Under the pieces are notes generated by a model. That model made no database searches. It had not been told where the DNA came from and was given only the letters and a program-made list of their open reading frames with translations. The position numbers and the translations under genes were made by a program. A stretch of DNA of 64,000 bases from Betaproteobacteria bacterium HGW-Betaproteobacteria-4. Lineage in GTDB: Bacteria; Pseudomonadota; Gammaproteobacteria; Burkholderiales; Rhodocyclaceae. How positions within the stretch are numbered: position 1 is the first letter of the stretch; each line of letters begins with the position of its first letter. The stretch lies in NCBI GenBank assembly GCA_002840785.1, contig PHCH01000002.1, positions 1 through 64,000 on the forward strand, given 5' to 3'. This document shows positions 1 through 8,416 of the stretch, one piece after another.

Positions 1-2
1 GC

Positions 3-44
3 ATCGTCCGTATCCTCAGCCGCCGCAAGGAGAATGCAAAATGA
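3..44 (+). CDS. 3' end of an upstream gene (partial)
   Basis: A frame open from the window edge reads to a TGA at 42-44, ending in a basic tail (SRRKENAK). The stop overlaps the next start as ATGA, the usual sign of translational coupling, so the two genes are probably one operon. A basic tail fits the cytoplasmic end of a membrane-anchored protein, for example a multiheme cytochrome partnered by the downstream cytochrome b, but only 13 codons are visible and the identity cannot be decided. Confidence 0.35.
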   Translation: MVRILSRRKENAK

Positions 45-649
45 GCGAACGCATCTACATCTACAAGCGCTACGAGCGTTTCTGGCACTGGTCGCAGGCC
101 CTGCTCATCATCGTCATGATGATCACCGGCTTCGAGGTTCATGGCAGTTACACCCTGGTCGGCTTCCAAAAGGCAGTGCAACTGCATAGCCTCGCCGCCT
201 GGACGCTGCTCATCCTGTGGGCCTTCACCATCTTCTGGCAATTCACTACCGGCGAATGGCGGCAATACCTGCCTTCGCTGAAGAATGTCGGGGCGATGAT
301 CAAGTACTACACGGTCGGCATTTTCACCAACGCGCCGCATCCCTTCCACAAGACCGTGTCGCAAAAGCACAACCCGCTGCAACGCCTGGCCTACCTGGCG
401 CTGCTCGCCTTCATTTCACCGCTGATCTGGGGCACCGGCATCTTCTACCTGTTCTACGGCGACTGGGCGCGACTGGGCATCGACCAGAACCTGTCGCTGG
501 AAACGGTGGCCGTGCTGCATACGCTCGGCGCCTACATGATCACCGCATTTTTCTTCATCCACGTCTATCTGACGACCACCGGTCACACCGTCTTTGCCCA
601 CATCAAGGCGATGATCACCGGCTGGGAGGAAGTCGACGAAAAGCACTGA
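41..649 (+). CDS. Cytochrome b561-type membrane di-heme subunit
   Basis: A 202-residue inner-membrane protein with four hydrophobic segments (about residues 17-35, 48-68, 113-138, 153-178) and histidines suited to bis-His heme b ligation (H16, H49, H160, H174). This is the pattern of the b-type cytochrome subunits of hydrogenases, thiosulfate reductases and similar quinone-linked enzymes. It would pass electrons between the quinone pool and a periplasmic partner, probably the product of the gene truncated at the window edge, with which its ATG overlaps. A strong terminator follows, which separates it from the cyd operon. The exact partner enzyme is not identifiable here. Confidence 0.75.
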   Translation: MSERIYIYKRYERFWHWSQALLIIVMMITGFEVHGSYTLVGFQKAVQLHSLAAWTLLILWAFTIFWQFTTGEWRQYLPSLKNVGAMIKYYTVGIFTNAPHPFHKTVSQKHNPLQRLAYLALLAFISPLIWGTGIFYLFYGDWARLGIDQNLSLETVAVLHTLGAYMITAFFFIHVYLTTTGHTVFAHIKAMITGWEEVDEKH

Positions 650-673
650 ATATTCCGGCAAGAACTTGCGTTT

Positions 674-702
674 TGGGCGGAGCCAGTCTCCGCCCTTTTT
701 TT
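674..702 (+). terminator. Rho-independent terminator after cytochrome b gene
   Basis: A perfect 8-bp GC stem (GGGCGGAG at 675-682, CTCCGCCC at 688-695) with a 5-nt loop is followed by seven T. It ends the cytochrome b transcript. Confidence 0.85.
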
Positions 703-734
703 GTCCACGGCGCCGACAACCGGGTGCTACCCGG

Positions 735-773
735 TTTCCATTTTTGGCCTTTTTTCCGGTTGACCGTAGCAAT
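735..773 (+). repeat. Dispersed T-tract/CGGTTGACCG motif, copy 1
   Basis: First copy of the dispersed motif: AT-rich arm, T-run, then CCGGTTGACCGTAGCAAT. It is intergenic, just after the terminator. The 349-bp gap between genes (650-998) otherwise holds the terminator and a possible promoter for cydP. Confidence 0.85.
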
Positions 774-946
774 GGCCGATTGCCCCGGTGCGCCAGGGAC
801 AAGCATCGCGTCCTGCCAATAATGACAGACACCACCGCCAAATACGACAACGCATCATCCGAAAAGTAGCCGAATCGCCCCCGCGACCGAATGTCGCACC
901 CATTCCATCTCATTGATCGAACGGCAAATTATTTCGGGATGACGGC

Positions 947-962
947 TGGCACGAGTCTTGAT
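947..962 (+). promoter_or_regulatory. Possible sigma-54-like promoter upstream of cydP
   Basis: TGGCACG at 947-953, then 4 nt, then TTGAT. This matches the sigma-54 -24 element fully, with correct spacing, but the -12 element has TTGA in place of TTGC, and the -12 GC is normally important. It lies 37 bp before the chosen cydP start. It may be a weak or chance match. Confidence 0.25.
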
Positions 963-998
963 AAGCAAACACTGATACTTCTATCCCGACTACGTCCG

Positions 999-1199
999 AT
1001 GCCCCGCAAGCCTGTCAATCTTCGCCACGAACTTACCCTCCTCGTGATCATCAAGCTGATGGTGATCATCGGCCTGTGGTGGGCTTTCGTGCGCGAGGCA
1101 AAAGTCGAGGTGGATAGCGAGCGGATTGCCACGCATCTCTCGGCACCGGCCGTAGCAGCCAGTCCAACTCATCACACAGGAAACCCCCATGTTCAGTGA
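999..1199 (+). CDS. cydP: Cytochrome bd oxidase putative small subunit CydP
   Basis: A 66-residue protein with a basic N-terminus, one transmembrane helix (about residues 12-29) and a short polar tail. Size, layout and position directly before cydA fit CydP, a small protein often found upstream of cydAB in betaproteobacteria. The ATG at 999 is chosen over an in-frame start at 891 because the longer N-terminus has no family-like features. Its TGA lies 11 bp inside cydA, so the two are translationally coupled. Confidence 0.75.
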   Translation: MPRKPVNLRHELTLLVIIKLMVIIGLWWAFVREAKVEVDSERIATHLSAPAVAASPTHHTGNPHVQ

Positions 1200-2745
1200 G
1201 CAACTCGTCGACCTGTCGCGCCTGCAGTTCGCCGTCACCGCGATGTACCACTTCCTTTTCGTGCCGCTGACCATCGGCATGACCTGGATCCTGGTCATCA
1301 TGGAAGCGGTCTATGTCATGACCGGCAACCAGATTTACAAGGATATGACCCGCTTCTGGGGCAAGCTTTTCGGCATCAACTTCGCGCTCGGCGTGACCAC
1401 CGGCATCACCATGGAGTTCCAGTTCGGCACCAACTGGGCGTATTACTCGCACTACGTCGGCGACATTTTTGGCGCACCGCTGGCTATCGAAGGTCTGATG
1501 GCCTTCTTCCTCGAATCGACCTTCATCGGCCTGTTCTTCTTCGGGTGGGATCGCCTGTCGCGCCGCCAGCACCTGTTGGTCACCATCCTCATGGCCGTCG
1601 GCACCAATCTCTCGGCCCTGTGGATCCTGATCGCCAACGGCTGGATGCAGAACCCGGTCGGCGCCGAATTCAGCTACGTGACGATGCGCATGGAAATGGT
1701 CGACTTCTGGGCCGTCCTGTTCAATGCCGACGCCCAGGCCAAGTTCGTCCATACCGTCTCGGCCGGCTACGTCACAGGCGCCATGTTCGTCCTCTCGATC
1801 TCGGCCTTCTACCTGCTGCGCGGTCGCGATGTCGAGTTCGCCAAAAAGAGTTTCCGCATCGCCGCCGCCTTCGGTTTCGCCTCGATCTGCTCGGTCATCG
1901 TCCTCGGCGACGAATCCGGCTACACCGTCGGCGAAGCCCAGCAGACCAAGCTGGCCGCCATGGAAGCGATGTGGGAAACCGAACCGGCACCGGCCGGTTT
2001 CAACCTGATCGCCATCCCCAACGAAGCCGAAATGAAGAACGACTTCGCCATCGAGATTCCCTGGGTCATGGGCATCATTGGCACCCGTTCGCTCGACAAG
2101 CAGATCCCCGGCATCAAGGAAATCCGCGAGAAGAACCGCGAGCGCATCCTTTCCGGCATCGAAGCCGTCACCGCCCTCGAAGCGCTGCGCAAGGATCCGG
2201 CCGACGCTGCCATGAAAACCCGTTTCGAGGAACACAAGGCGGATCTCGGCTTTGGCCTGCTGCTGAAGAAATACGTCGCCGACGTTCGCCAATCAACCCC
2301 GGAAATCATCGAAAAAGCCGTCGCCGATACCATCCCGCGGGTTACGCCATTGTTCTGGAGCTTCCGGATCATGGTCGCCTTCGGCTTCCTGATGCTCGGC
2401 TTGTTCACCGCAGCGCTGATCTATTCGCTGAAAGGCAATTTCGCCGACAAACCCTGGCTCCTGCGCTCCGCCCTGTGGATGCTGCCGGTTCCCTGGCTGT
2501 CCTGCGAGCTGGGCTGGTTCGTGGCCGAATACGGCCGGCAGCCGTGGACCATCTACGGCGTGCTGCCCACCCACATGTCGGTGTCGACCCTGTCGGTAAA
2601 CAGCCTGTACGGCTCGCTGGCCGGCTTCATCGGCTTCTACACCGTGCTGCTCGTCGTCGAGATGTACCTGATGGTCAAGTTTGCCAAGCTCGGGCCGGGC
2701 AGCCTCGGTACCGGCCGTTATGACAACGAATACGCCCACGCCTGA
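1189..2745 (+). CDS. cydA: Cytochrome bd ubiquinol oxidase subunit I
   Basis: 518 residues, close in length and sequence to E. coli CydA (522). It oxidises ubiquinol and carries hemes b558, b595 and d, reducing O2 to water at low oxygen. Visible landmarks are the N-terminal SRLQFA..MYHFLF segment with heme ligand H21, the conserved FGTNW and MQNP loops, a long Q-loop (about residues 245-385), and the quinol-site motif GRQPW near residue 450. The long Q-loop places it in the L subfamily. It is the second gene of the cyd operon and is followed by cydB after 39 bp. Confidence 0.97.
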   Translation: MFSEQLVDLSRLQFAVTAMYHFLFVPLTIGMTWILVIMEAVYVMTGNQIYKDMTRFWGKLFGINFALGVTTGITMEFQFGTNWAYYSHYVGDIFGAPLAIEGLMAFFLESTFIGLFFFGWDRLSRRQHLLVTILMAVGTNLSALWILIANGWMQNPVGAEFSYVTMRMEMVDFWAVLFNADAQAKFVHTVSAGYVTGAMFVLSISAFYLLRGRDVEFAKKSFRIAAAFGFASICSVIVLGDESGYTVGEAQQTKLAAMEAMWETEPAPAGFNLIAIPNEAEMKNDFAIEIPWVMGIIGTRSLDKQIPGIKEIREKNRERILSGIEAVTALEALRKDPADAAMKTRFEEHKADLGFGLLLKKYVADVRQSTPEIIEKAVADTIPRVTPLFWSFRIMVAFGFLMLGLFTAALIYSLKGNFADKPWLLRSALWMLPVPWLSCELGWFVAEYGRQPWTIYGVLPTHMSVSTLSVNSLYGSLAGFIGFYTVLLVVEMYLMVKFAKLGPGSLGTGRYDNEYAHA

Positions 2746-2784
2746 GAAAACACGCGATGAAAACTCGACTCACAAGGAAAGAAC

Positions 2785-3924
2785 ATGCTTGACTATCCAA
2801 CCCTGAAAATCATCTGGTGGCTGCTGGTTGGCGTGCTGCTCATTGGCTTCGCCATCATGGACGGGCACGACATGGGCGTCGGCACCCTGTTGCCTTTCGT
2901 CGGCAAGAACGACGTCGAACGGCGCATCGTGATCAATACCGTCGGCCCGCACTGGGATGGCAACCAAGTCTGGTTCATCACCGGTGGCGGGGCTATTTTC
3001 GCCGCCTGGCCGCTGGTTTACGCCACCGCTTTCTCGGGCTTTTATTGGGCGATGCTCGCCGTACTCTGGGCGCTGTTCTTCCGTCCGGTCGGTTTCGATT
3101 ACCGCAGCAAGATCGCCAACGCGACCTGGCGCAATACCTGGGACTGGGGTCTGTTCGTCGGCGGTGCCGTGCCGCCGCTGATCTTCGGCGTCGCCTTCGG
3201 CAACCTGTTCCAGGGCGTGCCCTTCAGCTTTGCCGACAACCTGATGTCGACCTACAGCGGCAGCTTCTGGGGTTTGCTCAATCCCTTCGCCCTGCTCTGC
3301 GGCGTGGTATCAACGGCGATGATCACCTTCCACGGAGCGATCTATTTGATGCATCGCACCGACGACGCGGTCTATCGCCGCAGCCGCACTGCCATGCTGA
3401 TCTTCGGCGGGCTGCTGCTGGTCAGCTTCACGGCAGCCGGCATCTGGCTGTGGCAAGGCATCGAAGGCTACGCCATCACCTCAACGGTGACCCCGGGCGC
3501 CCTGCCCAATCCGCTCGACAAAACCGTGGTCCGCGAAGCCGGTGCCTGGCTGGCCAATTACGACCGCCACCCCGCCACAATGCTCTTGCCGGTCCTCGCC
3601 TACGCCGGCGCCCTGACCGCCATGCTGCTCGCCGCCAACGGCGCGACGCTGGCCGCCTTCGTCGCCTCCTCGCTGGCCATCCTCGGCATCATCGGCACGG
3701 CCGGCGTCTCGCTCTTCCCGTTCATCATGCCCTCATCGAGCGACCTGCGTTCCAGCCTCACTGTCTGGGACAGCGTTTCCAGCCAGTTGACGCTAAACAT
3801 CATGCTCTGGGCAACCCTGATCTTCATGCCGCTCATCATTGTTTACACCAGCTGGGCTTACAAGGTGATGGCCGGCAAGGTCACCGCCGCCTACATCCGC
3901 GAAAACGAGCACGCCGCTTACTAA
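2785..3924 (+). CDS. cydB: Cytochrome bd ubiquinol oxidase subunit II
   Basis: 379 residues, the same length as E. coli CydB. It begins with the typical MLDYPTLKIIWWLLVG and has the conserved MDGHDMGVG and GPHWDGNQVW motifs plus about eight transmembrane helices. It forms the heterodimer with CydA that holds the oxidase together. An AAGGAAAG ribosome-binding site lies 7 bp before the ATG. The next gene, a Rieske protein, starts only 10 bp after the stop, which is not the usual cydX arrangement. Confidence 0.97.
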   Translation: MLDYPTLKIIWWLLVGVLLIGFAIMDGHDMGVGTLLPFVGKNDVERRIVINTVGPHWDGNQVWFITGGGAIFAAWPLVYATAFSGFYWAMLAVLWALFFRPVGFDYRSKIANATWRNTWDWGLFVGGAVPPLIFGVAFGNLFQGVPFSFADNLMSTYSGSFWGLLNPFALLCGVVSTAMITFHGAIYLMHRTDDAVYRRSRTAMLIFGGLLLVSFTAAGIWLWQGIEGYAITSTVTPGALPNPLDKTVVREAGAWLANYDRHPATMLLPVLAYAGALTAMLLAANGATLAAFVASSLAILGIIGTAGVSLFPFIMPSSSDLRSSLTVWDSVSSQLTLNIMLWATLIFMPLIIVYTSWAYKVMAGKVTAAYIRENEHAAY

Positions 3925-3934
3925 GGAGTCTTCC

Positions 3935-4555
3935 ATGTCTGAATGCATCTGCCAAGGCCCATCCTTCACCACCGTCGACAGCCCGGCCCGCCGACAGTGG
4001 CTGATGGCCACCGTTGGCGTCGGCGGCGCCCTCACCGTCACGGCCATCGTGCCCTTCGTCACCAGCCTGATGCCATCCGAGCGGGCCAAGGCAGCCGGCG
4101 CGCCGGTCGAAGTCGATATCGGCAAGCTGGCTCCCGGCAACATGATGATCGTCGAATGGCGCGGCAAGCCGGTGTGGATTCTCAACCGCACCCCGGAAAT
4201 GCTGGCCGCCCTCAAGAAAGCCGAACCCATGCTGGTCGATCCGGCCTCCGAGGAAAACCAGCAGCCGGCCTATGCCGCCAACGAAACGCGCTCGCGGCAG
4301 CCGGAAATACTCGTCGCCGTTGGCATCTGCACCCACCTCGGCTGCTCGCCGTCACCGGCTTTTACCCCCGGTGACCCCGCGCTCGGTGCCGACTGGCCGG
4401 GTGGTTTTCTCTGTCCCTGCCACGGCTCGACGTTTGACTTCGCCGGCCGTGTTTTCAAGAACAAGCCGGCCCCGACCAATCTCGAAGTGCCGCCCCACCA
4501 ATACCTGACCGACACGCGCCTGATCATCGGCGCCGACGAACAGAACCAAGCCTGA
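3935..4555 (+). CDS. Rieske [2Fe-2S] protein (PetA-like) inside the cyd operon
   Basis: A 206-residue protein with an N-terminal twin-arginine segment (RRQWLMATVGVGG) that would serve as Tat signal and membrane anchor. A C-terminal Rieske domain carries both cluster motifs, CTHLGC (about 132-137) and CPCHGS (about 160-165). The fold is that of the ubiquinol-cytochrome c reductase iron-sulfur subunit. That gene normally sits with the bc1 cytochrome b and c1 genes. Here it lies between cydB and cydX with 10-12 bp spacing, so it is cotranscribed with the bd quinol oxidase. Either bc1 Rieske expression has been tied to the bd operon, or this is a second Rieske serving another quinol-dependent complex. 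Confidence 0.9.
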   Translation: MSECICQGPSFTTVDSPARRQWLMATVGVGGALTVTAIVPFVTSLMPSERAKAAGAPVEVDIGKLAPGNMMIVEWRGKPVWILNRTPEMLAALKKAEPMLVDPASEENQQPAYAANETRSRQPEILVAVGICTHLGCSPSPAFTPGDPALGADWPGGFLCPCHGSTFDFAGRVFKNKPAPTNLEVPPHQYLTDTRLIIGADEQNQA

Positions 4556-4567
4556 AAGGAATTCGCC

Positions 4568-4702
4568 ATGTGGTATTTCGCCTGGGCACTCGGTATCGGC
4601 TTTGCCGTACTGCTCGCCATCCTCAATGCCCTCTGGGGCGACAACGAAGAAGCCCGACTCGCCTCGCTGCGCCCGACGTCCCCCGATGACCGCCCAAACT
4701 GA
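4568..4702 (+). CDS. cydX: Cytochrome bd oxidase small subunit CydX
   Basis: A 44-residue single-helix protein starting MWYFAWALGIG and containing NALW, the hallmark of the CydX/YbgT family, which stabilises the heme b595/d site of CydAB. An AAAGGA ribosome-binding site precedes the ATG. In the standard order cydX directly follows cydB. Here the Rieske gene intervenes. The last 17 bp overlap the start of cydE. Confidence 0.93.
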   Translation: MWYFAWALGIGFAVLLAILNALWGDNEEARLASLRPTSPDDRPN

Positions 4703-5003
4703 AGCGCAATCAGACACACCGGATAAACCCGGCCTGGCCTGGCTGCCCTTGTTCCTGGCCCTGCTCATCCTCGTCGTCATGACGGTTCTGCCCGGCATGG
4801 CCACCGACGATGACGGCGTAGCCGATCACACGGCCGCCATGCTGTTGTTCGGGGCGATGAGCGCCGGGTTCGTGCGCGGCGTCGGCTTCGTTCCGCGCAA
4901 CCTGATCGGTCGCGTCCTGCTCTCGGGCGCCGCGACCGTCATCCTCTTCCTGCTGGCCTGCCTGCGTTTGATGCAGAACGGGCGCCTGCCCCCCATTTTC
5001 TAG
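4686..5003 (+). CDS. cydE: Cyd operon protein, YbgE family
   Basis: A 105-residue membrane protein with about three hydrophobic segments and the family-typical G(F/V)xxGVGFxPR block (about 60-72). YbgE/CydE proteins are encoded in cyd operons; their role is unclear. The ATG at 4686 overlaps the cydX stop by 17 bp and is preferred over a further-upstream start that would lie entirely inside cydX. Confidence 0.8.
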   Translation: MTAQTEAQSDTPDKPGLAWLPLFLALLILVVMTVLPGMATDDDGVADHTAAMLLFGAMSAGFVRGVGFVPRNLIGRVLLSGAATVILFLLACLRLMQNGRLPPIF

Positions 5004-5011
5004 GAGTCATC

Positions 5012-5380
5012 ATGCAAATCGCTGTCACCAGCCAAAACCGGAAAAACGTCACCGAACACGCCGGCAAATGCCGCAAGTTCTGGCTTTACGATATTGAAAA
5101 AGGCGCCATCACCGACAAGCACCTCGTCGAGCTGCCCATCGAAGACAGTTTTCACGCCCGCCAGCACTGCATGGCCGACGAGCTGGCCGGCATCAACGTA
5201 CTGATCACCGGCAGCATGGGCAACGGCCTGTACCACAAGCTCCTGCAGCGCGGCATCCTGTCCGTCATCACCCTTGAAGAAGACCCGGACAGCGCCGTCT
5301 CCGCCTTCCTCGACAACCGCCTCGACCGCCTGCCGCTGCCCGACAACACCCATTGCCAAGGCCATGACCATCACCACTGA
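5012..5380 (+). CDS. NifX/NifB C-terminal-domain protein (iron-molybdenum cofactor binding family)
   Basis: 122 residues of the dinitrogenase iron-molybdenum cofactor-binding fold (NifX/NifY/VnfX group): an N-terminal IAVTSQNxxxVTEHAGKCRKFW, a central HCMADEL..VLITGSMGNGL and a His-rich tail (HCQGHDHHH). Family members bind metal-cluster precursors. Outside nitrogen-fixation loci their role is mostly unknown. It starts 8 bp after cydE with a good ribosome-binding site (TAGGAG), so it appears to be part of the cyd transcript. The tail may bind a metal ion. No nif genes are visible in the window. Confidence 0.85.
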   Translation: MQIAVTSQNRKNVTEHAGKCRKFWLYDIEKGAITDKHLVELPIEDSFHARQHCMADELAGINVLITGSMGNGLYHKLLQRGILSVITLEEDPDSAVSAFLDNRLDRLPLPDNTHCQGHDHHH

Positions 5381-5849
5381 ACCCCGCACCATCACCCCGC
5401 TGCTGAGCCGTCGCACGATTCCGCGCCTGCCCATCCAGGGCCTGCTCCTCGGCTGCCTGCTCGCCGCCGGCCACAGCCAGGCCGAAGAAAGCCGGCTGGT
5501 CGTCAACCTGCTCGGCGTGCGCGACGCGACCGGCAATCTGCGCGCCTCGCTGTACCGCGAACCGGACAGCTTCCGCAAGGAAGACAAGGCGGTGAAAGTC
5601 GCCACGCTGCCGGCGGCCAAGGGCAACGCCAGATTCGTCTTCACCGGCCTGCCCGCCGGCCGCTACGCCGTCATGGCCTATCATGACGACAACATGGACC
5701 AGAAACTCAACCTGCGTTTCGGCATGTTCCCGACCGAAGGCTACGGCCTCTCCAACAACCCGAAAGTCATCGGGCCGCCGAAATTTTCCGACAGCGCCTT
5801 CGACCTGGCCGGGCCGGAAACCGCCATCGACATCAAACTTGCTTACTAA
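5364..5849 (+). CDS. DUF2141 family exported protein
   Basis: 161 residues. A basic N-terminus precedes a hydrophobic segment (about residues 25-40) ending at a plausible signal-peptidase site near HSQA-EE. A beta-rich domain follows with the DUF2141 signature: LVVNLLGVRDATGNLRASLY, then the F.GLPAGRYAVMAYHDDNMD block and a C-terminal LNLRFG.PTEGYGLSNN segment. Function is unknown in the family. The start chosen at 5364 overlaps the NifX-like gene by 17 bp, continuing the tight operon. Confidence 0.8.
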   Translation: MTITTEPRTITPLLSRRTIPRLPIQGLLLGCLLAAGHSQAEESRLVVNLLGVRDATGNLRASLYREPDSFRKEDKAVKVATLPAAKGNARFVFTGLPAGRYAVMAYHDDNMDQKLNLRFGMFPTEGYGLSNNPKVIGPPKFSDSAFDLAGPETAIDIKLAY

Positions 5850-5867
5850 CCACAAAAGGTAAAACCC

Positions 5868-6257
5868 ATGAAACAGACCCTGCTCCAGGAAAAGTACCCC
5901 GTTTTCGTCGCCGAGATCGCCAAAACCGAAACCACCTACAACACCGTCGATGAACTCATCGCCTACTACAAGGGCAAGATCGCCGAGAACCCGAAGGTCC
6001 AGTTCATCGGCGTCTTCGACCACTACGCGCATACCAGCAAGATCGGTGGCCCCATCGTCGAAGGCATGAAGGCCGCAGTCGACATCATTTTCTGCTTCGG
6101 CTTCGCCATCCCGACCCCGCAAATGCTCGCCGTCCGCCCCCGCTCCATCGGCATCGCCGACATGGGCGACAAATACGTCGTCAGCTTCATGGAAGCCCCG
6201 ATGCAACCGGCCAACGAAGCCATGGAAGCGTGGACCCTGGCCCTGCGCGACGCCTGA
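5868..6257 (+). CDS. Conserved hypothetical protein
   Basis: A 129-residue soluble protein with no signal peptide or membrane segment, starting MKQTLLQEKYPVF. It has notable conserved-looking blocks FDHYAHT, FCFGFAIPTPQMLAVRPRSIG and EAPMQPANEAME. I recognise it only as a conserved small protein seen in respiratory gene neighbourhoods and cannot assign a function. A good terminator follows, so it is probably the last gene of the cyd-led operon. Confidence 0.75.
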   Translation: MKQTLLQEKYPVFVAEIAKTETTYNTVDELIAYYKGKIAENPKVQFIGVFDHYAHTSKIGGPIVEGMKAAVDIIFCFGFAIPTPQMLAVRPRSIGIADMGDKYVVSFMEAPMQPANEAMEAWTLALRDA

Positions 6258-6273
6258 ACAAACCCGCCGCAAA

Positions 6274-6305
6274 CAAAAACCCCGGCGCTGTCAGGCCGGG
6301 GTTTT
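6274..6305 (+). terminator. Rho-independent terminator, end of cyd operon
   Basis: AAAACCCCGGC pairs with GCCGGGGTTTT around a short loop (6276-6304). The A-rich left and T-rich right flanks make it usable from both strands, which suits the convergent chrA gene. Confidence 0.85.
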
Positions 6306-6308
6306 GGC

Positions 6309-6348
6309 ATTTCAATTTTGGGCATTTTTCCCGGTTGACCGTAGCAGT
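6309..6348 (+). repeat. Dispersed T-tract/CGGTTGACCG motif, copy 2
   Basis: A complete copy: ATTTCAATTTTGG, then ATTTTTCCC, then CGGTTGACCGTAGCA. It lies between the convergent cyd operon and chrA, directly after the terminator. Confidence 0.9.
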
Positions 6349-6361
6349 CGGCAATCCGGTC

Positions 6362-7585
6362 TCACATGCCAAGAAACCATCCGCCGATAGCGGCAAGGAT
6401 GACCACGATGACCGGCGAAGCCTTGCCAAAGACCAGCAACCCGTATGCCGCCAAAGCCAGACAAAAGTCTGCTTTTGAATCAATGGCACTCGTCCACACC
6501 GGGTCATAAAGCGCGGCCCCGAGAACCCCGACGACGGCAGCATTAATGCCGCCCATTGCCCGCTGAACGCCATCCCGCTGGCGCAAGGTTTCCCAGTACG
6601 GCAGCGTTCCGGCGACCAGCAGGAATGAGGGAAGAAAGATGGCCAGCAACAGCACAATGCCGCCGAACCAGCCCCCCAGCGGCGATGGCATCGCCGCGCC
6701 AAGGAAAGCGGCAAACGTGAACAGCGGGCCAGGCACCGCTTGCGCGGCCCCATAGCCGGCCAGAAAGGTGTCGTTACTGACCCAGGCTGGCGGAACAACG
6801 CTGGCCTGCAACAGCGGCAAGACGACATGCCCACCGCCAAAGACCAGGGAGCCGGCCTGATAAAAGCCAGAAATGGCCGAAACGAGGAGAGAGTCGGACA
6901 GCGCAGCCAGGGTTGGCAGCCCGAGCAGCAACAGGCCGAATAGCGCCAGCAATAACCCGCCGGTCCTCCGGCTCACACCGAAATCCCGGTGTTCAACTGT
7001 CGGCAGATGCAGGAGCGACAACAGACGCCAGCCGGCCAGACCACCGAGCACGATTGCGGCAATCTGAATGAACGCCGATGAAAACATCAGCACCAGCATG
7101 GCGGCACCGATGGCAATGCCACCCCGCAGGCGGTCGGGACAAAGTGATTTCGCCATACCCCACACGGCCTGGGCCACCACGGCGACGGCCATCACTTTCA
7201 ATCCATGAACGACGCCGGACTGGGCCAACCCGGCCCAGTTGGCCACGCCAAACGCAAACAGGATGAGCGCGATGGCCGATGGCAGGGTGAAGCCGAGCCA
7301 GGCCGCCAGCGCGCCAAGCCAGCCGGCGCGTCCCAGCCCCAGGGCCATGCCCACCTGACTGCTCGCCGGCCCCGGCAGGAACTGGCACAAGGCCACCAGG
7401 TCCGAATAGCTTTTGTCGTCGAGCCATTGCCGACGTTCGACAAACTCGGAACGGAAATAGCCCAGATGGGCAACCGGTCCGCCAAATGAAGTCAGACCGA
7501 GCTTGAAGAAGGCACCCAGAACCTCAATTGGGCTGCCACGCTCGGGCCGGTTGGTGACAGGGGGTGATTCGATGTTGTTTTGCAT
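6362..7585 (-). CDS. chrA: Chromate transporter, ChrA family
   Basis: A 407-residue polytopic membrane protein made of two homologous halves, the long-chain ChrA arrangement. Conserved motifs include FKLGLTSFGGPVAHLGYF and the CQFLPGPASSQVG block in the first half, and FGGGHVVLPLL and AVPGPLFTFAAFLG in the second. ChrA proteins extrude chromate in exchange for proton motive force. No chrB regulator is adjacent. The YnfA-like gene lies directly upstream on the same strand, about 30 bp away. Confidence 0.92.
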   Translation of the reverse strand: MQNNIESPPVTNRPERGSPIEVLGAFFKLGLTSFGGPVAHLGYFRSEFVERRQWLDDKSYSDLVALCQFLPGPASSQVGMALGLGRAGWLGALAAWLGFTLPSAIALILFAFGVANWAGLAQSGVVHGLKVMAVAVVAQAVWGMAKSLCPDRLRGGIAIGAAMLVLMFSSAFIQIAAIVLGGLAGWRLLSLLHLPTVEHRDFGVSRRTGGLLLALFGLLLLGLPTLAALSDSLLVSAISGFYQAGSLVFGGGHVVLPLLQASVVPPAWVSNDTFLAGYGAAQAVPGPLFTFAAFLGAAMPSPLGGWFGGIVLLLAIFLPSFLLVAGTLPYWETLRQRDGVQRAMGGINAAVVGVLGAALYDPVWTSAIDSKADFCLALAAYGLLVFGKASPVIVVILAAIGGWFLGM

Positions 7586-7614
7586 GATCAGAAACGCTTA
7601 TTCGATGACTGTAA

Positions 7615-7947
7615 TCAGGCCACCGAAGGCTGCAGCGCAATCACCGCCATACCAACAAGGGCAACGCCCGCACCCAGCGCATCCCAGCGCGTCAGCGCGA
7701 TACCATCGACGAAATGCAGCCAGAGCAGCGCGACGGCAATATACATCCCGCCATACGCGGCATAAGTTCTCCCCGCCGCAGTCGGGTGCAGGGTCAGCAG
7801 CCAGGCGAAAACGGCCAGCGAAAGCGCCGCCGGAAGGAGCAAGAGAAGACTCTTGCCTTGCTTCACGACCAGCCACGGCAGGTAACAACCAACGATTTCG
7901 GCAACGGCCGTGACGGCAAACAACAGACTCAGACGCAACAGTTCCAT
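7615..7947 (-). CDS. Small membrane protein, UPF0060/YnfA family
   Basis: 110 residues with four transmembrane helices in a compact drug/metabolite-transporter-like fold. The family blocks [22 protein letters not shown] and [15 protein letters not shown] are present. The length matches E. coli YnfA (108). Transport activity has been suggested for the family but is not settled. It probably forms a two-gene operon with chrA. Confidence 0.92.
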   Translation of the reverse strand: MELLRLSLLFAVTAVAEIVGCYLPWLVVKQGKSLLLLLPAALSLAVFAWLLTLHPTAAGRTYAAYGGMYIAVALLWLHFVDGIALTRWDALGAGVALVGMAVIALQPSVA

Positions 7948-8416
7948 GGGTTATCTCGAACGAACAGAGTCCGCCATACTGCCTCAACTTGCCGGCTGTT
8001 GTGCCAGCATCCCGAAAGTCATGGCTCCGCAAAATATTTGCCAACAGCCCCTGCGACCTGGCCGGCGTTTTTGCATTTCAATTTTGGGTGTTTTTTCCGG
8101 TTGACCGTAGGAAGGCCGGGGTGACCGCAGAATCGCGATGGCTCGGCCATTCAAACGAATCGGCGATAAGTTACCGAAATCACATCATAGACCAGCCTAT
8201 GTTGGTCGGCAGTTGTGTGCCCACAAGAGACACTCATCACATCGGTGATTGAACGGTAGGTTTGCGATTGGAGCGGTCGTTCAGCTTCCAAGCTTGATCA
8301 TTAATTTTATCGGCACCCTGATGTAGACAATCCTCAAACTGGCGTCGTATGGCTTAAGCAACTCCTAGCGCATATGCACTATGATTTCGCCTCCGTAAAA
8401 TTTCTAAGGCGGCGCA
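7948..8416. other. 469-bp gap before the NYN/RavA/ViaA cassette
   Basis: It holds the upstream region of the YnfA-like gene, dispersed-motif copy 3 (8074-8113), and then a clear drop in GC from about 8160 onward. A TATGAT at 8380-8385 could be the -10 of a promoter for the NYN gene, though no good -35 is seen. No gene is credible here. Confidence 0.5.
8074..8113 (+). repeat. Dispersed T-tract/CGGTTGACCG motif, copy 3
   Basis: CATTTCAATTTTGGGTG, then a T6 run, then CCGGTTGACCGTAGGAAG. The last part departs from the usual GCAAT. It sits at the boundary where GC content falls into the low-GC cassette. Confidence 0.88.

Noticed and set aside
908-972. FNR/ANR-type sites (TTGAT half-sites at 912 and 958) before cydP
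   Set aside because: Neither half-site is followed by a recognisable ATCAA half at the right distance.
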